Below, one piece after another: positions 18,318 through 26,306 of a stretch of 64,000 nt of DNA. The stretch spans positions 2,241,001 to 2,305,000 of the forward strand of contig NZ_AP024485.1 in NCBI RefSeq assembly GCF_020886695.1. The letters are read 5' to 3'. The notes under the pieces are model-generated. The model was not told where the DNA came from and did not search any database. It worked only from the letters and a program-made list of their open reading frames with translations. Both the position numbers and the translations under genes were made by a program. This stretch comes from Pseudodesulfovibrio sediminis. Lineage in GTDB: Bacteria > Desulfobacterota > Desulfovibrionia > Desulfovibrionales > Desulfovibrionaceae. How positions within the stretch are numbered: the first letter of the stretch is position 1; each line of letters opens with the position of its first letter.

Positions 18318-19266
18318 GTATGACCTCCTCATAGAGTCCCCAGATGAGTTGTCCCTCCGGGGTTTCCGTGCTCAGATTTTCTTCCAGAAATTGTTTCAAC
18401 CCGGTGCCTTCATGGGTTCGCTGCCACGCCAGCCTTTCCAACCCCTTGATAAAATTGGACTCGCCCTCGGTCTCCTGCTCCTCGGTGGGCAGCTCCTGAT
18501 CAGGGAATACCCTGTCAAAGGTTTCAAACGGCACCACCCACTTTTCCAGCTCCTCACACCCAGGCGTCCAGATGGCGACGGCCGGTTCCCGCTCCATGGA
18601 GCGGTGGGTGAAGGTCAGCCGGGTGATGTTGCCCGGATTCGCCCAGGTGGTCTGCCCCTTTGTGATGGTGGCTTGCGGACGATGGATGTGCCCGTTGATG
18701 AGCCAGTCGATGCCGGGCAGCTCCTTGATGGCATACGCCCGATCAATGAACTCCGGGAACTGGATATTATGATGGGTGAGCCAGAGGACCGTGTCGGGAT
18801 CATCCGACTGACGGACATATTTCTTGGGCAGCGGCGTGCCGTCCGGGCTGGCGCAGACAAGCGCCGGCCCTGTTTCGGTCTCAAGGATGAACTGCGGCCC
18901 ACTCTCCTTCATGACATTGACCACGCCAGCGGCATCCAGCACGGCAAGGGAGACGTCTTCCGTGAACCTCGACTGGTATTTATCATGGTTGCCCACCAGC
19001 ACCCAGACCTTGGAATCGCCTGTCCGCGCACCAAAAATTCGGATCAGCTCCACAAGCATCTTGTTGGAGTTGTCGCGCGGCCAGTGAAACAAGTCGCCGA
19101 GAAAGACCACAACCATCCCCAGTTCATCGGCATGGGCCAGTGCCGCCTCTATCTTGCTCATGATCTGATCAAGATAGCCATCCAACCGCTGCCCCGGCGG
19201 ATGGTCTGCCAGATGGGGATCTCCGAGCATAAGCAGCCCGTTGCCGTGTACGTGTTCAACTGTCAT
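18307..19266 (-). CDS. Mre11/SbcD-like metallophosphoesterase
   Basis: A 319-residue calcineurin-like phosphoesterase. The metal-binding motifs are in order: GDPHL with Asp16 and His18, GDLFH (57-61), GNHD (92-95), THH (164-166) and GHIH (192-195). This is the arrangement of Mre11/SbcD nucleases. The C-terminal part (about 230-319) could be the capping or partner-binding region. The ATG at 19266 follows AAGGGTG and overlaps the Rad50-N gene by 11 bp; a TTG at 19284 is less likely. With the Rad50 halves on both sides it should process DNA ends in an ATP-dependent complex (inference). Confidence 0.85.
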   Translation of the reverse strand: MTVEHVHGNGLLMLGDPHLADHPPGQRLDGYLDQIMSKIEAALAHADELGMVVVFLGDLFHWPRDNSNKMLVELIRIFGARTGDSKVWVLVGNHDKYQSRFTEDVSLAVLDAAGVVNVMKESGPQFILETETGPALVCASPDGTPLPKKYVRQSDDPDTVLWLTHHNIQFPEFIDRAYAIKELPGIDWLINGHIHRPQATITKGQTTWANPGNITRLTFTHRSMEREPAVAIWTPGCEELEKWVVPFETFDRVFPDQELPTEEQETEGESNFIKGLERLAWQRTHEGTGLKQFLEENLSTETPEGQLIWGLYEEVIHGE

Positions 19267-20599
19267 GACGGCACCCTTGATCAATAAAGGATTCGGTTGT
19301 CAGGTCGCCGCCACAGGTGGGGCAGCATCCCAGTTCAGTGACCCGTGCGTCCATGGCCTCTACAACACTCTGCAACTGTATCTCCAGATCGTCCAACGCC
19401 TTTTGCCGCCCGATACGACGGTTCTCCAGCTCCTCCAGCTCAGCCACCAGCGCAAGCAACCCGTCGCCCGGCTCAATGGACGGGGGCGGCTCCATGGCCT
19501 GAAGCGCGTCATCGTATCTGGCAAGCCGATTCCGGCGATAGGAAAGAGTGATCATCGCATCTATACATCCGGCGAGTGGCTCCGTCTGATCCGGTTCAGG
19601 AAAATCCTTGAGCGTGTGCAGAGTCGCCTTTTTTGCAACGGCACGCTCAAGCGCGGCACCGCCCGAACAAAGCTGTTCGGCCACCTGGGCCAGTGAACGG
19701 GTGTCCTCAACCTCGGGAGGCGGGGAGAGCGGCGCCAAAGACGCCACAACGGCATCAGTGAATCGCGCCTTACGGTCAACTGAACGGAGTGTGGAAATAT
19801 GTCCATTCAACTTCTCGACATCCTGAGGAACAGGCGGCGCATTCAAGTCATTGAGGAGCGTTACCGTCATCCGTTTACTCTGTATCGCCGCTGTCAGGGT
19901 CTGCTGGGCTTCGAGTATGGATTCAAGCCCTGGAATCGCCTGTTCGAGCCGGGTGGATTCCAATTCCAAAGTCTGGGCGTTTTCCAGTTGAAGACCGACA
20001 TCCGGGAGTGCGGCGAGCTGGTCGATCTCCCCTTCGATCCGCCTGACGTCATCCAGCAGCTCCCGTTCCCGACGCTTGGCGTCCTGCGTCTGCCGCTTGA
20101 GCAGGTTCTGCATGGCCAGCAGATGGGCGCTTTCCGTGGATGCGGCAAAAAATGCGGCCGCATTGGAGGGCGGTTGGTTGAGGAGAAAAACCGGCTCCCG
20201 CTGATTGCCCACATGGATGTCCACCTCATTCCCGGTCTCCAGCTCCACCATGTCGAGCTTGAGGACCTCGCGGATATCTTCCGGGGGCCTGCGACCGAAC
20301 TTCCAATACGCCTGCGGCTCCGCGTCACCGGGTCGCCACAGCTCGTATCCGGAAGATCGTTTTTTGCGTATCCAGGCAACCGTGGAGCCGTCATCCAGCT
20401 CGACCGTGACCCGCGCCTCCTTGGCCCCATGGCGAATGTAATGCTTGGGAGTGGGGTTGGTCGCCAGACAACGCAGGGCCTCCACAACAGCGGATTTTCC
20501 CGTGTTGTTCGGCCCGGTGAGGATGGTCACGCCAGCTCCGAGTTCAAACTCGGTATGTTCGTGAGCCATAAAGTTATCGATTACGATTTTATTAATCAT
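19256..20599 (-). CDS. Rad50/SbcC N-terminal-half ATPase ending at the zinc hook (split)
   Basis: A 447-residue protein with the N-terminal half of Rad50: MINKIVIDNFMAHEHTEF, Walker A GPNNTGKS (29-36), a Q-loop region (FLLNQPPSN), then a coiled coil (about 165-420). It ends in a CPTC zinc hook at 426-429, only 18 residues before the stop. There is no second coiled coil, signature motif or Walker B. A normal Rad50/SbcC would continue through the hook and return to the head. The missing half is encoded at 17337-17990. It begins 3 bp after the stop of the C_GCAxxG/DUF3795 gene, with a poor ribosome-binding site, so coupling is likely. Confidence 0.82.
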   Translation of the reverse strand: MINKIVIDNFMAHEHTEFELGAGVTILTGPNNTGKSAVVEALRCLATNPTPKHYIRHGAKEARVTVELDDGSTVAWIRKKRSSGYELWRPGDAEPQAYWKFGRRPPEDIREVLKLDMVELETGNEVDIHVGNQREPVFLLNQPPSNAAAFFAASTESAHLLAMQNLLKRQTQDAKRRERELLDDVRRIEGEIDQLAALPDVGLQLENAQTLELESTRLEQAIPGLESILEAQQTLTAAIQSKRMTVTLLNDLNAPPVPQDVEKLNGHISTLRSVDRKARFTDAVVASLAPLSPPPEVEDTRSLAQVAEQLCSGGAALERAVAKKATLHTLKDFPEPDQTEPLAGCIDAMITLSYRRNRLARYDDALQAMEPPPSIEPGDGLLALVAELEELENRRIGRQKALDDLEIQLQSVVEAMDARVTELGCCPTCGGDLTTESFIDQGCRHDS

Positions 20600-20602
20600 T
20601 AT

Positions 20603-21508
20603 CTAGGGATATCTTGGCTTATCTTTACAGAATCGGAAGCACTCATTCACGCCCTTGTCACGCATGTTCTCATTGTTTTTCTGCCAGATGACAGCCAGCC
20701 TTTCCGGGAATCCATGGTGGTCGCAGGGGAACTCCTCGCACTGAAAACAAAAGTCCGCGTCCTTGTCCCGAATACATTCCGTAACCTGACAAGCCTGAAA
20801 AAGGCACCCTTTTTCCCGACACCCGGAGCACGACCCATGCGCGAAAAAATCGAGCAATTCGGCAAAAGGCGCATACTGCTTGAAGACCGGATTCATACCT
20901 TCAAACCGCTTGGCGTATTCGCCGAAATTGTCACCCAGTTCAGCCTGCAAGGCCGCGCTCAACGTCTGCACCGGACCACCCGCATAGGCCCCGCACTTCC
21001 CGCACAGCAGGCCGCAAGGGGCCATCTGGGATGTAATCAGGTCGTCGTATTCGGGAAGATAACCATGCTCACGGAGAATAGCGAGTACGGTCTCCACCGC
21101 AAAAAGCGAGTATCCCAGACAATCATTCCGCTTGTTCTCTTCCTTGAATTTCGTCTGCCCCTCAGCTGTGCTGAAATCGCACTCAGTAAGATCAAAACAG
21201 TTGGTTTTCTTATATGTATCTTTGAAGGCTTCGATAAAATCCTGAATCATGGCATAGGTGTGATCAATCTCGCCACCGGGCTCACTGCGCCCGGCAAACA
21301 TTCCGATACCCATGATGGCTCCGCTCACTGCGCCACATTGTCCGCAGGTGCGCGCCACGCCGCTGCAAAATCCAGTGGCCATACGGATGGCGTCCTCAGA
21401 CTGTCTGCCCCCGGCCTCGGCAATGACCTGAACAACGGATTCCGCACACAAATAGTTGTCACCATTGAATAAGGCATCCAGGCGAGTTTGCAGATATTCT
21501 CTCTCCAT
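20603..21508 (-). CDS. C_GCAxxG_C_C domain - DUF3795 fusion protein
   Basis: A 301-residue cysteine-rich protein. Residues 1-150 match the C_GCAxxG_C_C family, with FCSGVARTCGQCGAVSGAIMG, a redox- or metal-binding module. Residues about 160-300 match DUF3795, with APCGLLCGKCGAYAGG, CREKGCLFQACQ and CFQCEEFPC. Over fifteen cysteines suggest metal binding. Both families are often separate proteins. It starts directly after the methyltransferase-gene frame ends upstream in the same direction and lies 3 bp before the Rad50-N gene, so they share a transcript. Function unknown. Confidence 0.8.
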   Translation of the reverse strand: MEREYLQTRLDALFNGDNYLCAESVVQVIAEAGGRQSEDAIRMATGFCSGVARTCGQCGAVSGAIMGIGMFAGRSEPGGEIDHTYAMIQDFIEAFKDTYKKTNCFDLTECDFSTAEGQTKFKEENKRNDCLGYSLFAVETVLAILREHGYLPEYDDLITSQMAPCGLLCGKCGAYAGGPVQTLSAALQAELGDNFGEYAKRFEGMNPVFKQYAPFAELLDFFAHGSCSGCREKGCLFQACQVTECIRDKDADFCFQCEEFPCDHHGFPERLAVIWQKNNENMRDKGVNECFRFCKDKPRYP

Positions 21509-22270
21509 CTATTCTTCCTCTCCAGTGTTGCATGCCAAAAACGGACAAAATTCCAGAGCCTGCTCAGTAAGCCGCGTACTCTTCCCCTTACCACTGTGCA
21601 TGATGAGCGGCGGCTCAACCTTGAGCCCGGCGCCGCCCGCCTTCATAGTCTCCATAAGCACCATCTTGGCCGTCTCATCCGCCCGGCCATGGACCAGACA
21701 CATGCGTTTCGGCATCAAGCCAACCTCGGCCAGATCAGCCATCAATTCCGGCAACCGTTCCGGCAGGTGGACAAAGAAAAATTTTCCGCGCGTCTTGAGC
21801 GCCACGGCTGCACATCGGGCAAAAGTGGCAAAGTCGGCCTGCGCTTCAAACCGGGCTGTTTCCCGCCCTTCTCCCTGGCTTGATTTGCCCTTGCCAAGCG
21901 CTCGATACGGTGGGTTGGCCAGCACAAAATCCACCACCTGCTCCGGTCGCCAATCAGCGACATCGCCTTGGACAATCGTCAACTTATCGATAAAGTGCAA
22001 ATTGACTCGATTTTCCTCGGCAGACCATACTGCATCTGGGTTAAGCTCCACACCGGTGATATGCAAATCAGGCTGACGAAGGAGAAGACCAAGGGCGATC
22101 GGACCACACCCACACCCCAGATCGACCCCGACCTGCCGCCTCCCCACATGCGCAAAGGAGGCCAGAAGCAGGGAGTCCAGAGAAAAGCGGTAGCCCCCTT
22201 CCGGCTGCACCAGTCCGCGAGGAAAAAAATCGCGCCGTTTGAGAATCGCCTCAGTATCAATGCCGCCCAT
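21509..22270 (-). CDS. tRNA1(Val) (adenine37-N6)-methyltransferase-like (TrmN6/YfiC)
   Basis: A 253-residue class I SAM methyltransferase. The SAM-binding loop is VDLGCGCGPIAL and the catalytic motif is NPPY (in FVLANPPYRALGKG), as in N6-adenine enzymes of the YfiC family. The ATG at 22270 overlaps the MurJ stop (TGATG), with AAAGGA upstream; a GTG at 22273 is also possible. The substrate, tRNA or another RNA or protein, is assigned from family resemblance only. Confidence 0.82.
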   Translation of the reverse strand: MGGIDTEAILKRRDFFPRGLVQPEGGYRFSLDSLLLASFAHVGRRQVGVDLGCGCGPIALGLLLRQPDLHITGVELNPDAVWSAEENRVNLHFIDKLTIVQGDVADWRPEQVVDFVLANPPYRALGKGKSSQGEGRETARFEAQADFATFARCAAVALKTRGKFFFVHLPERLPELMADLAEVGLMPKRMCLVHGRADETAKMVLMETMKAGGAGLKVEPPLIMHSGKGKSTRLTEQALEFCPFLACNTGEEE

Positions 22271-23811
22271 CACCGTGTCCTTTTTTTACGCTGAATCCGG
22301 GACTTGATCATACCCCAGAAGAGTCGGGCCTCGACCATCTGCAGTGCGAACGCCATGAGCACGTACACGACCACCCAGACCGGAATGAGCACCAGCCACC
22401 ACGGGTGCAGGGAGGCGGTCGCGTAGGCCCCCCACCCGATGAGGATGGAGAGCAATCCTGTCTTGAAGGTGGACCCCGGAGGCAGCAGCCGTGCGCCGCG
22501 TTTTCGGGTAAGCAGCACATAGAGCAGGACAAAATTCAGAAACGACGAGAGGCTGACAGCCAGCGCAAGGCCGATATGGGACAGGAACTGCATGAGCCAC
22601 ACGCCAAGCCCTATATTGGCCATCAGACAGACCACCGCGATCTTCACGGGTGTCTTGGTGTCTTCCAGGGCATAGAAGCCTGCGACCAGAGGGCGGGACA
22701 GCGCAATGAACGGCAACCCGATGGAGTAGGCGATCAGCGCCTGCGCCGTTGCCACCACAGCTTCGGGCGTAAAGGCTCCCCGTTGAAACAGGATCCCGAT
22801 AATCGGTTCGGCCAGGCCGACAAGTCCGGCAGCGGCAGGCAGGGCGATAAAGAGAGTCAGGCCTAGCGCTGAAGTCAGGGCTGAATCGAACTCCTCAAGC
22901 TCACCTCTTGCAGCCAGCTTGGCCAGGCTCGGCAGGGCGGCAGTGGATATGGCCACCCCGAACACGCCGAGGGGAAACTGCACCAGCCGGTCGGCGTAAT
23001 AGAGATAGGAAACCGACCCCACCGGCAGATAGGAGGCGAGCAGGGTGCTGAGCACGATATTGAGCTGATACACCGCGGCCCCGAATACCGTGGGCAGCAT
23101 GAGCAGCCCCATGCGGGCCACACCCTTGTTTTTCCAGGCCCACGGGCCACGCCAGGAGAACCCGCTCCTCACCAGAAAAGGCTGTTGCAGCAACCATTGG
23201 GCCGCGCCGCCTATCAGCACGCCATATGCCATTGAATACGCGACATTATACCCCATGTAATAGCCGAACAGCGCAGAGCCGATCAGTGCCACGTTCAAGG
23301 CCACCGGAGCCAGGGCCGGAGCCAGAAAATGATCCCGGCTGTTGAGTATGCCCATACACAGGGCCACGCCGCAGATGAAAATGACGTAAGGGAAGCAAAT
23401 ACGAACAAGATCTACGGTAGCCCGAAACTGCTCGCTGTTATCCAGGAACCCAGGGGCGATAACAATGGTCAGGGGACGCGCCAGAATCTCCACGAGCACC
23501 GTGATGAAAACAAGGATCATGGCCAGCCAGATCATGGCTGACCGGGCCATGGCCTGCGCAGCCTCTTCGCCCTCTTCTTCCCTGACCCTGGAATAAACCG
23601 GCACAAAGGCCATGGTCAGCGACCCTTCGCCAAAAAGTCTGCGGAGCAGATTCGGGATGCGAAAGGCCACAAAAAAAGCGTCGGCAAAAAGCCCCGCTCC
23701 GAGGGCGAAAGCCACGATAATATCCCGCACAAACCCCAATCCGCGTGAGATCAACGTTGCGCCCGCCATGATGGCGGCGTTCTTCGCTATGGTTCTTCCG
23801 TGTACGTTCAC
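22270..23811 (-). CDS. murJ: lipid II flippase MurJ
   Basis: A 513-residue polytopic membrane protein of the MVF/MurJ family with about 14 helices. The opening NAAIMAGATLISRGLGFVRDI and RIPNLLRRLFGEGSLTMAFVPVYS are the family signatures. It flips lipid-linked peptidoglycan precursor across the inner membrane. It is the first gene of a leftward train that runs through the methyltransferase and DUF3795 genes to the Rad50-like genes with overlaps or gaps of 3 bp or less. This joins cell-wall and DNA-end genes on one transcript. Confidence 0.95.
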   Translation of the reverse strand: MNVHGRTIAKNAAIMAGATLISRGLGFVRDIIVAFALGAGLFADAFFVAFRIPNLLRRLFGEGSLTMAFVPVYSRVREEEGEEAAQAMARSAMIWLAMILVFITVLVEILARPLTIVIAPGFLDNSEQFRATVDLVRICFPYVIFICGVALCMGILNSRDHFLAPALAPVALNVALIGSALFGYYMGYNVAYSMAYGVLIGGAAQWLLQQPFLVRSGFSWRGPWAWKNKGVARMGLLMLPTVFGAAVYQLNIVLSTLLASYLPVGSVSYLYYADRLVQFPLGVFGVAISTAALPSLAKLAARGELEEFDSALTSALGLTLFIALPAAAGLVGLAEPIIGILFQRGAFTPEAVVATAQALIAYSIGLPFIALSRPLVAGFYALEDTKTPVKIAVVCLMANIGLGVWLMQFLSHIGLALAVSLSSFLNFVLLYVLLTRKRGARLLPPGSTFKTGLLSILIGWGAYATASLHPWWLVLIPVWVVVYVLMAFALQMVEARLFWGMIKSRIQRKKRTR

Positions 23812-23885
23812 TTTGTGCCTTTGCAGTCTCTATTCGTGTCAAATTCGATGCGGTATTTCGACGTCACACAGTCTAAACTTTTTCT

Positions 23886-23911
23886 AGAAAAATTCGCATT
23901 CAACTGAATGC
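23886..23911 (-). terminator. terminator downstream of mutM
   Basis: GCATTC and GAATGC form a 6-bp stem around a 4-base loop; on the minus strand the stem is followed by GAATTTTTC. It sits between mutM and the murJ promoter. The stem is short. Confidence 0.5.
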
Positions 23912-24015
23912 ACTCTCTATTTCGAGCATGAATTGTCCATCCTGCCACATATCAGACTTCACAGGTCTGCAATGACACAATCCGGGTTCAACAACTCGTT
24001 TCGGTGTCCAATAAC

Positions 24016-24834
24016 TTATCGCTTGCGCTGACATTGGGGACAAAACGTCGATGTGCGCCCGGCCACTGTGGTCGACTTGAGCACTGTGCCGCACTGAACG
24101 CATTGCTGCCCTTTTTTGCCATACACATTGAAGCTGTTCTGAAACGCCCCGGCATCGCCGCTGGCATTCACATAATCTGAAATGGAGCTGCCGTTCTCCT
24201 TGATAGCGAGCTTGAGGACGGCCTGCAACTCGGTGAACAGAGTCTCGGCCCTGGCCCGTCCGATGCGGCTCCCCTTGGTTTCGGGATGAATGCCCGCCCG
24301 AAACAGGGATTCATCGGCATAGATGTTCCCCACCCCGGCCACCACGGTCTGGTTGAGGAGCAATCCCTTGATGGCCGATTTTCGATGCAGGACACGCTCG
24401 GCCATGAGTGCGGCCTCGGTTTCAAGCGGCTCCGGCCCGACCTTGCGCAGAAATTCCCAGTTCCCAAGCTCTCCGGGCGTAAACGAGCGTACATAGCCGA
24501 ACTTGCGCATATCCGAAAAAACGAGCTGACTCCCATCGTCCAGATTGAAAGCGATACGATCATGCTTGTTCATCGGCCGCGTCTGTCCATGCACCACCCG
24601 GCCCGTCATCTTGAGATGAAAAACAAGGGTGGAGCGGTCATCCATTTCAACCAGTAGCACCTTGGCTCGACGGTAGGCGCGTACAATGGTTCGCCCGACA
24701 ACCCTGGGCACCAACGACTCGGCTGGATCGCTGAGCCTGGTCAGGCCCGGGACCTCGGCGCTGAGGATGGTGCGTCCTTTCAGGGTGTGGTCAAGACCGC
24801 GTGCAATGACTTCGACTTCAGGCAGTTCCGGCAT
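24016..24834 (-). CDS. mutM: formamidopyrimidine-DNA glycosylase
   Basis: A 272-residue Fpg/MutM enzyme that removes oxidised purines such as 8-oxoguanine and nicks the abasic site. It begins with PELPEVEVIARGL, where Pro2 and Glu3 are catalytic after Met removal. The helix-two-turn-helix has VVAGVGNIYADESLF, and the C-terminus carries the zinc finger CVQCG...FCPQCQ. The start at 24834 is fixed by the Pro2 requirement; the frame upstream to 25005 is not coding. It is a single gene between two terminators. Confidence 0.96.
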   Translation of the reverse strand: MPELPEVEVIARGLDHTLKGRTILSAEVPGLTRLSDPAESLVPRVVGRTIVRAYRRAKVLLVEMDDRSTLVFHLKMTGRVVHGQTRPMNKHDRIAFNLDDGSQLVFSDMRKFGYVRSFTPGELGNWEFLRKVGPEPLETEAALMAERVLHRKSAIKGLLLNQTVVAGVGNIYADESLFRAGIHPETKGSRIGRARAETLFTELQAVLKLAIKENGSSISDYVNASGDAGAFQNSFNVYGKKGQQCVQCGTVLKSTTVAGRTSTFCPQCQRKR

Positions 24835-24865
24835 GCCAAGGTACGTACCTGAATTTGGCTGTACT

Positions 24866-24902
24866 GAAAAGAACTCCCGGCCACAGCAGCGACCGGGAGC
24901 TC
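24866..24902 (-). terminator. rho-independent terminator of the 37-residue membrane gene
   Basis: On the minus strand GAGCTCCCGG and CCGGGAGTTC form a long stem followed by TTTTC. It ends the small membrane-protein transcript before mutM. Confidence 0.7.
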
Positions 24903-24928
24903 TCAAGGGAGGAGGGAGGTAATCGGTA

Positions 24929-25042
24929 TTATTTACGACAAGAGCGGCTCTTGTTCGGTTCCAACAGATAGAGCGTCTTCCACTGCACAAAAGCAAGTAC
25001 AGCACACCAGAAAGACAATATCATGATAAAATCCATGGTCAT
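24929..25042 (-). CDS. 37-residue membrane protein, ArsR-linked
   Basis: A very short gene with one membrane helix (about 4-25, FIMILSFWCAVLAFVQW) and a basic tail NKSRSCRK. It has an AAAGGAG ribosome-binding site 5 bases before the ATG and its own terminator, so it is probably translated. Its promoter region holds a 26-bp dyad almost the same as the one in front of the neighbouring arsR gene, so it is likely repressed by that ArsR protein. It is not an evident fragment of a larger transporter. Function unknown. Confidence 0.6.
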   Translation of the reverse strand: MTMDFIMILSFWCAVLAFVQWKTLYLLEPNKSRSCRK

Positions 25043-25124
25043 TACAACTCCTTTATATTGCTTGCTCAGCCAACTCTGAGCAAAGACGCCTGCCTTGAAC
25101 GGCGCTGCCCGTTCCAGATTTATT

Positions 25125-25150
25125 GACAATTTGACAAGAATCGAATTGTC
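25125..25150. promoter_or_regulatory. ArsR-type operator in front of the 37-residue gene
   Basis: GACAATTTGA, six bases, then TCGAATTGTC; the arms match at 9 of 10 positions. It lies 83 bp upstream of the small membrane gene and 21 bp past the arsR stop. The same dyad precedes arsR. Confidence 0.65.
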
Positions 25151-25170
25151 TTCGCAAAAAAAGGGACGGA

Positions 25171-25491
25171 CTACGTCGAAACGCCCATGGGCTTGAGCAG
25201 TTCACGTATCTCTTCCACCACCGAAGTATTGATGCGAGCTACCAGAAACTTGCCCTGACGCTCCGTTTCAATAAGTCCGGCGTTGGTCAATTCCTTCAGA
25301 TGATGCGATACCGTGGGCGCTCCGATCTTCATGCGCTTGATGATATCGCAGACAAAGCAGTCGCCGCATCCGTCCTTGTAGCGCTGCTCGTCCGCAGAGC
25401 TGGCGATTTCCAAGAACAGCGCAAGCCTGTTCGGGTTGGAAAGGGCCTTCATTATGGCGGCCATGCGTTTGGTATTCACTGGGATGTTCAT
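25171..25491 (-). CDS. ArsR-family winged-helix repressor
   Basis: A 106-residue ArsR/SmtB regulator. The DNA-recognition part reads APTVSHHLKELTNAGLIETERQGK. A cysteine group GCGDCFVCDI near residues 39-50 lies before the recognition helix, where metal- or redox-sensing ArsR proteins often bind their effector. ATG at 25491 is preferred; the frame runs to 25554 but would cover the operator. It probably represses itself and the 37-residue gene to the left. The inducer may be a metalloid, thiophilic metal or redox signal (inference from the cysteines). Confidence 0.88.
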   Translation of the reverse strand: MNIPVNTKRMAAIMKALSNPNRLALFLEIASSADEQRYKDGCGDCFVCDIIKRMKIGAPTVSHHLKELTNAGLIETERQGKFLVARINTSVVEEIRELLKPMGVST

Positions 25492-25504
25492 TGATTCTCT
25501 CGTT

Positions 25505-25530
25505 GACAATTTGATAACTGTCGAAATGTC
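25505..25530. promoter_or_regulatory. ArsR-type operator in front of arsR
   Basis: GACAATTTGA, six bases, then TCGAAATGTC; arms match at 8 of 10 positions. It lies 14 bp upstream of the arsR start, which suggests autoregulation. Confidence 0.65.
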
Positions 25531-25574
25531 TTCTGTCAACGGACAAAAATCCACCCCGCTGCCTGCCGCACGGA

Positions 25575-26288
25575 CTATTCGGATTCAGCCAGGCTAAAAC
25601 GCCAGGCGCACACCCATTTTTCAGGGTGCCTGTCCGGGGGGCAGGCCACACATTCACAGGAAAAACGCGGGTCGATCTCATATGAAAAGCCTGTGTACTC
25701 GACCACTCCACCCGATTTGCAGGGATAATCGGCAAGCCCCTTCCGCTTGCGGGCGGTCTGCACCCGACAGTCGGTCATGCGGAACACCACACTATTGGCG
25801 GTCTCCTCGGCAAACTCCCATGTATTGAGCTTCCCGTACATGCGCGTGGCCAGCGCGGCCTTCAGGGCCTCGATACCGCCATTGTCAGGCAGACCGAGAA
25901 TATCCTTGGCCCGGCGAGCCTCAAGCGGCGCGAAACGGGTCCAGCAGGTGTCGTTGATCTTCTTTGCCGTGACCATGCCCGCCTGTCCTTCCACGGCCTG
26001 AAACCAGACGCCGTCCGCGGCCAGCCACGAGGTCCGCAGAGCCTGGGTGACGTTCCCGATCAGCACAGGGTCTACATCGGCCAACAAACCATCAGCGTCC
26101 TTTCCCAGCGCCCTGCCGAGCTTGCCCTGTATGACCTGCACCAGACGATCGCCAGCCTCTTTCTCCGCATCAAGGGCCGCTTCCAGCCCCAGCTCGGCAA
26201 CGCTCTCTGCCAACCACAACCCGTAATGCGCCGTCAGTTGGCGGATAACCTCCGCCAACTCGGCGATCTCCTTACCCTTTTGCGTCAT
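25575..26288 (-). CDS. DUF6125/ATC-hydrolase-like cytosolic protein
   Basis: A 237-residue soluble protein. The helical N-terminal half is unremarkable. The C-terminal part has a conserved-looking cysteine set: MTDCRVQTAR, DYPCKSGG, then CECVACPPD and WVCAWRF. This pattern resembles the DUF6125 or L-2-amino-thiazoline-4-carboxylic-acid-hydrolase-like proteins of anaerobes; I am only moderately sure. It follows the PagL-like gene by 18 bp in the same direction, so it may be its operon partner. Confidence 0.65.
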   Translation of the reverse strand: MTQKGKEIAELAEVIRQLTAHYGLWLAESVAELGLEAALDAEKEAGDRLVQVIQGKLGRALGKDADGLLADVDPVLIGNVTQALRTSWLAADGVWFQAVEGQAGMVTAKKINDTCWTRFAPLEARRAKDILGLPDNGGIEALKAALATRMYGKLNTWEFAEETANSVVFRMTDCRVQTARKRKGLADYPCKSGGVVEYTGFSYEIDPRFSCECVACPPDRHPEKWVCAWRFSLAESE

Positions 26289-26306
26289 GTATGATTCCTT
26301 GAACCG

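Noticed and set aside
19799..21472. 557-residue plus-strand open frame
   Set aside because: It lies opposite the Rad50-N and C_GCAxxG/DUF3795 genes, which have clear motifs; no ribosome-binding site or domain of its own.
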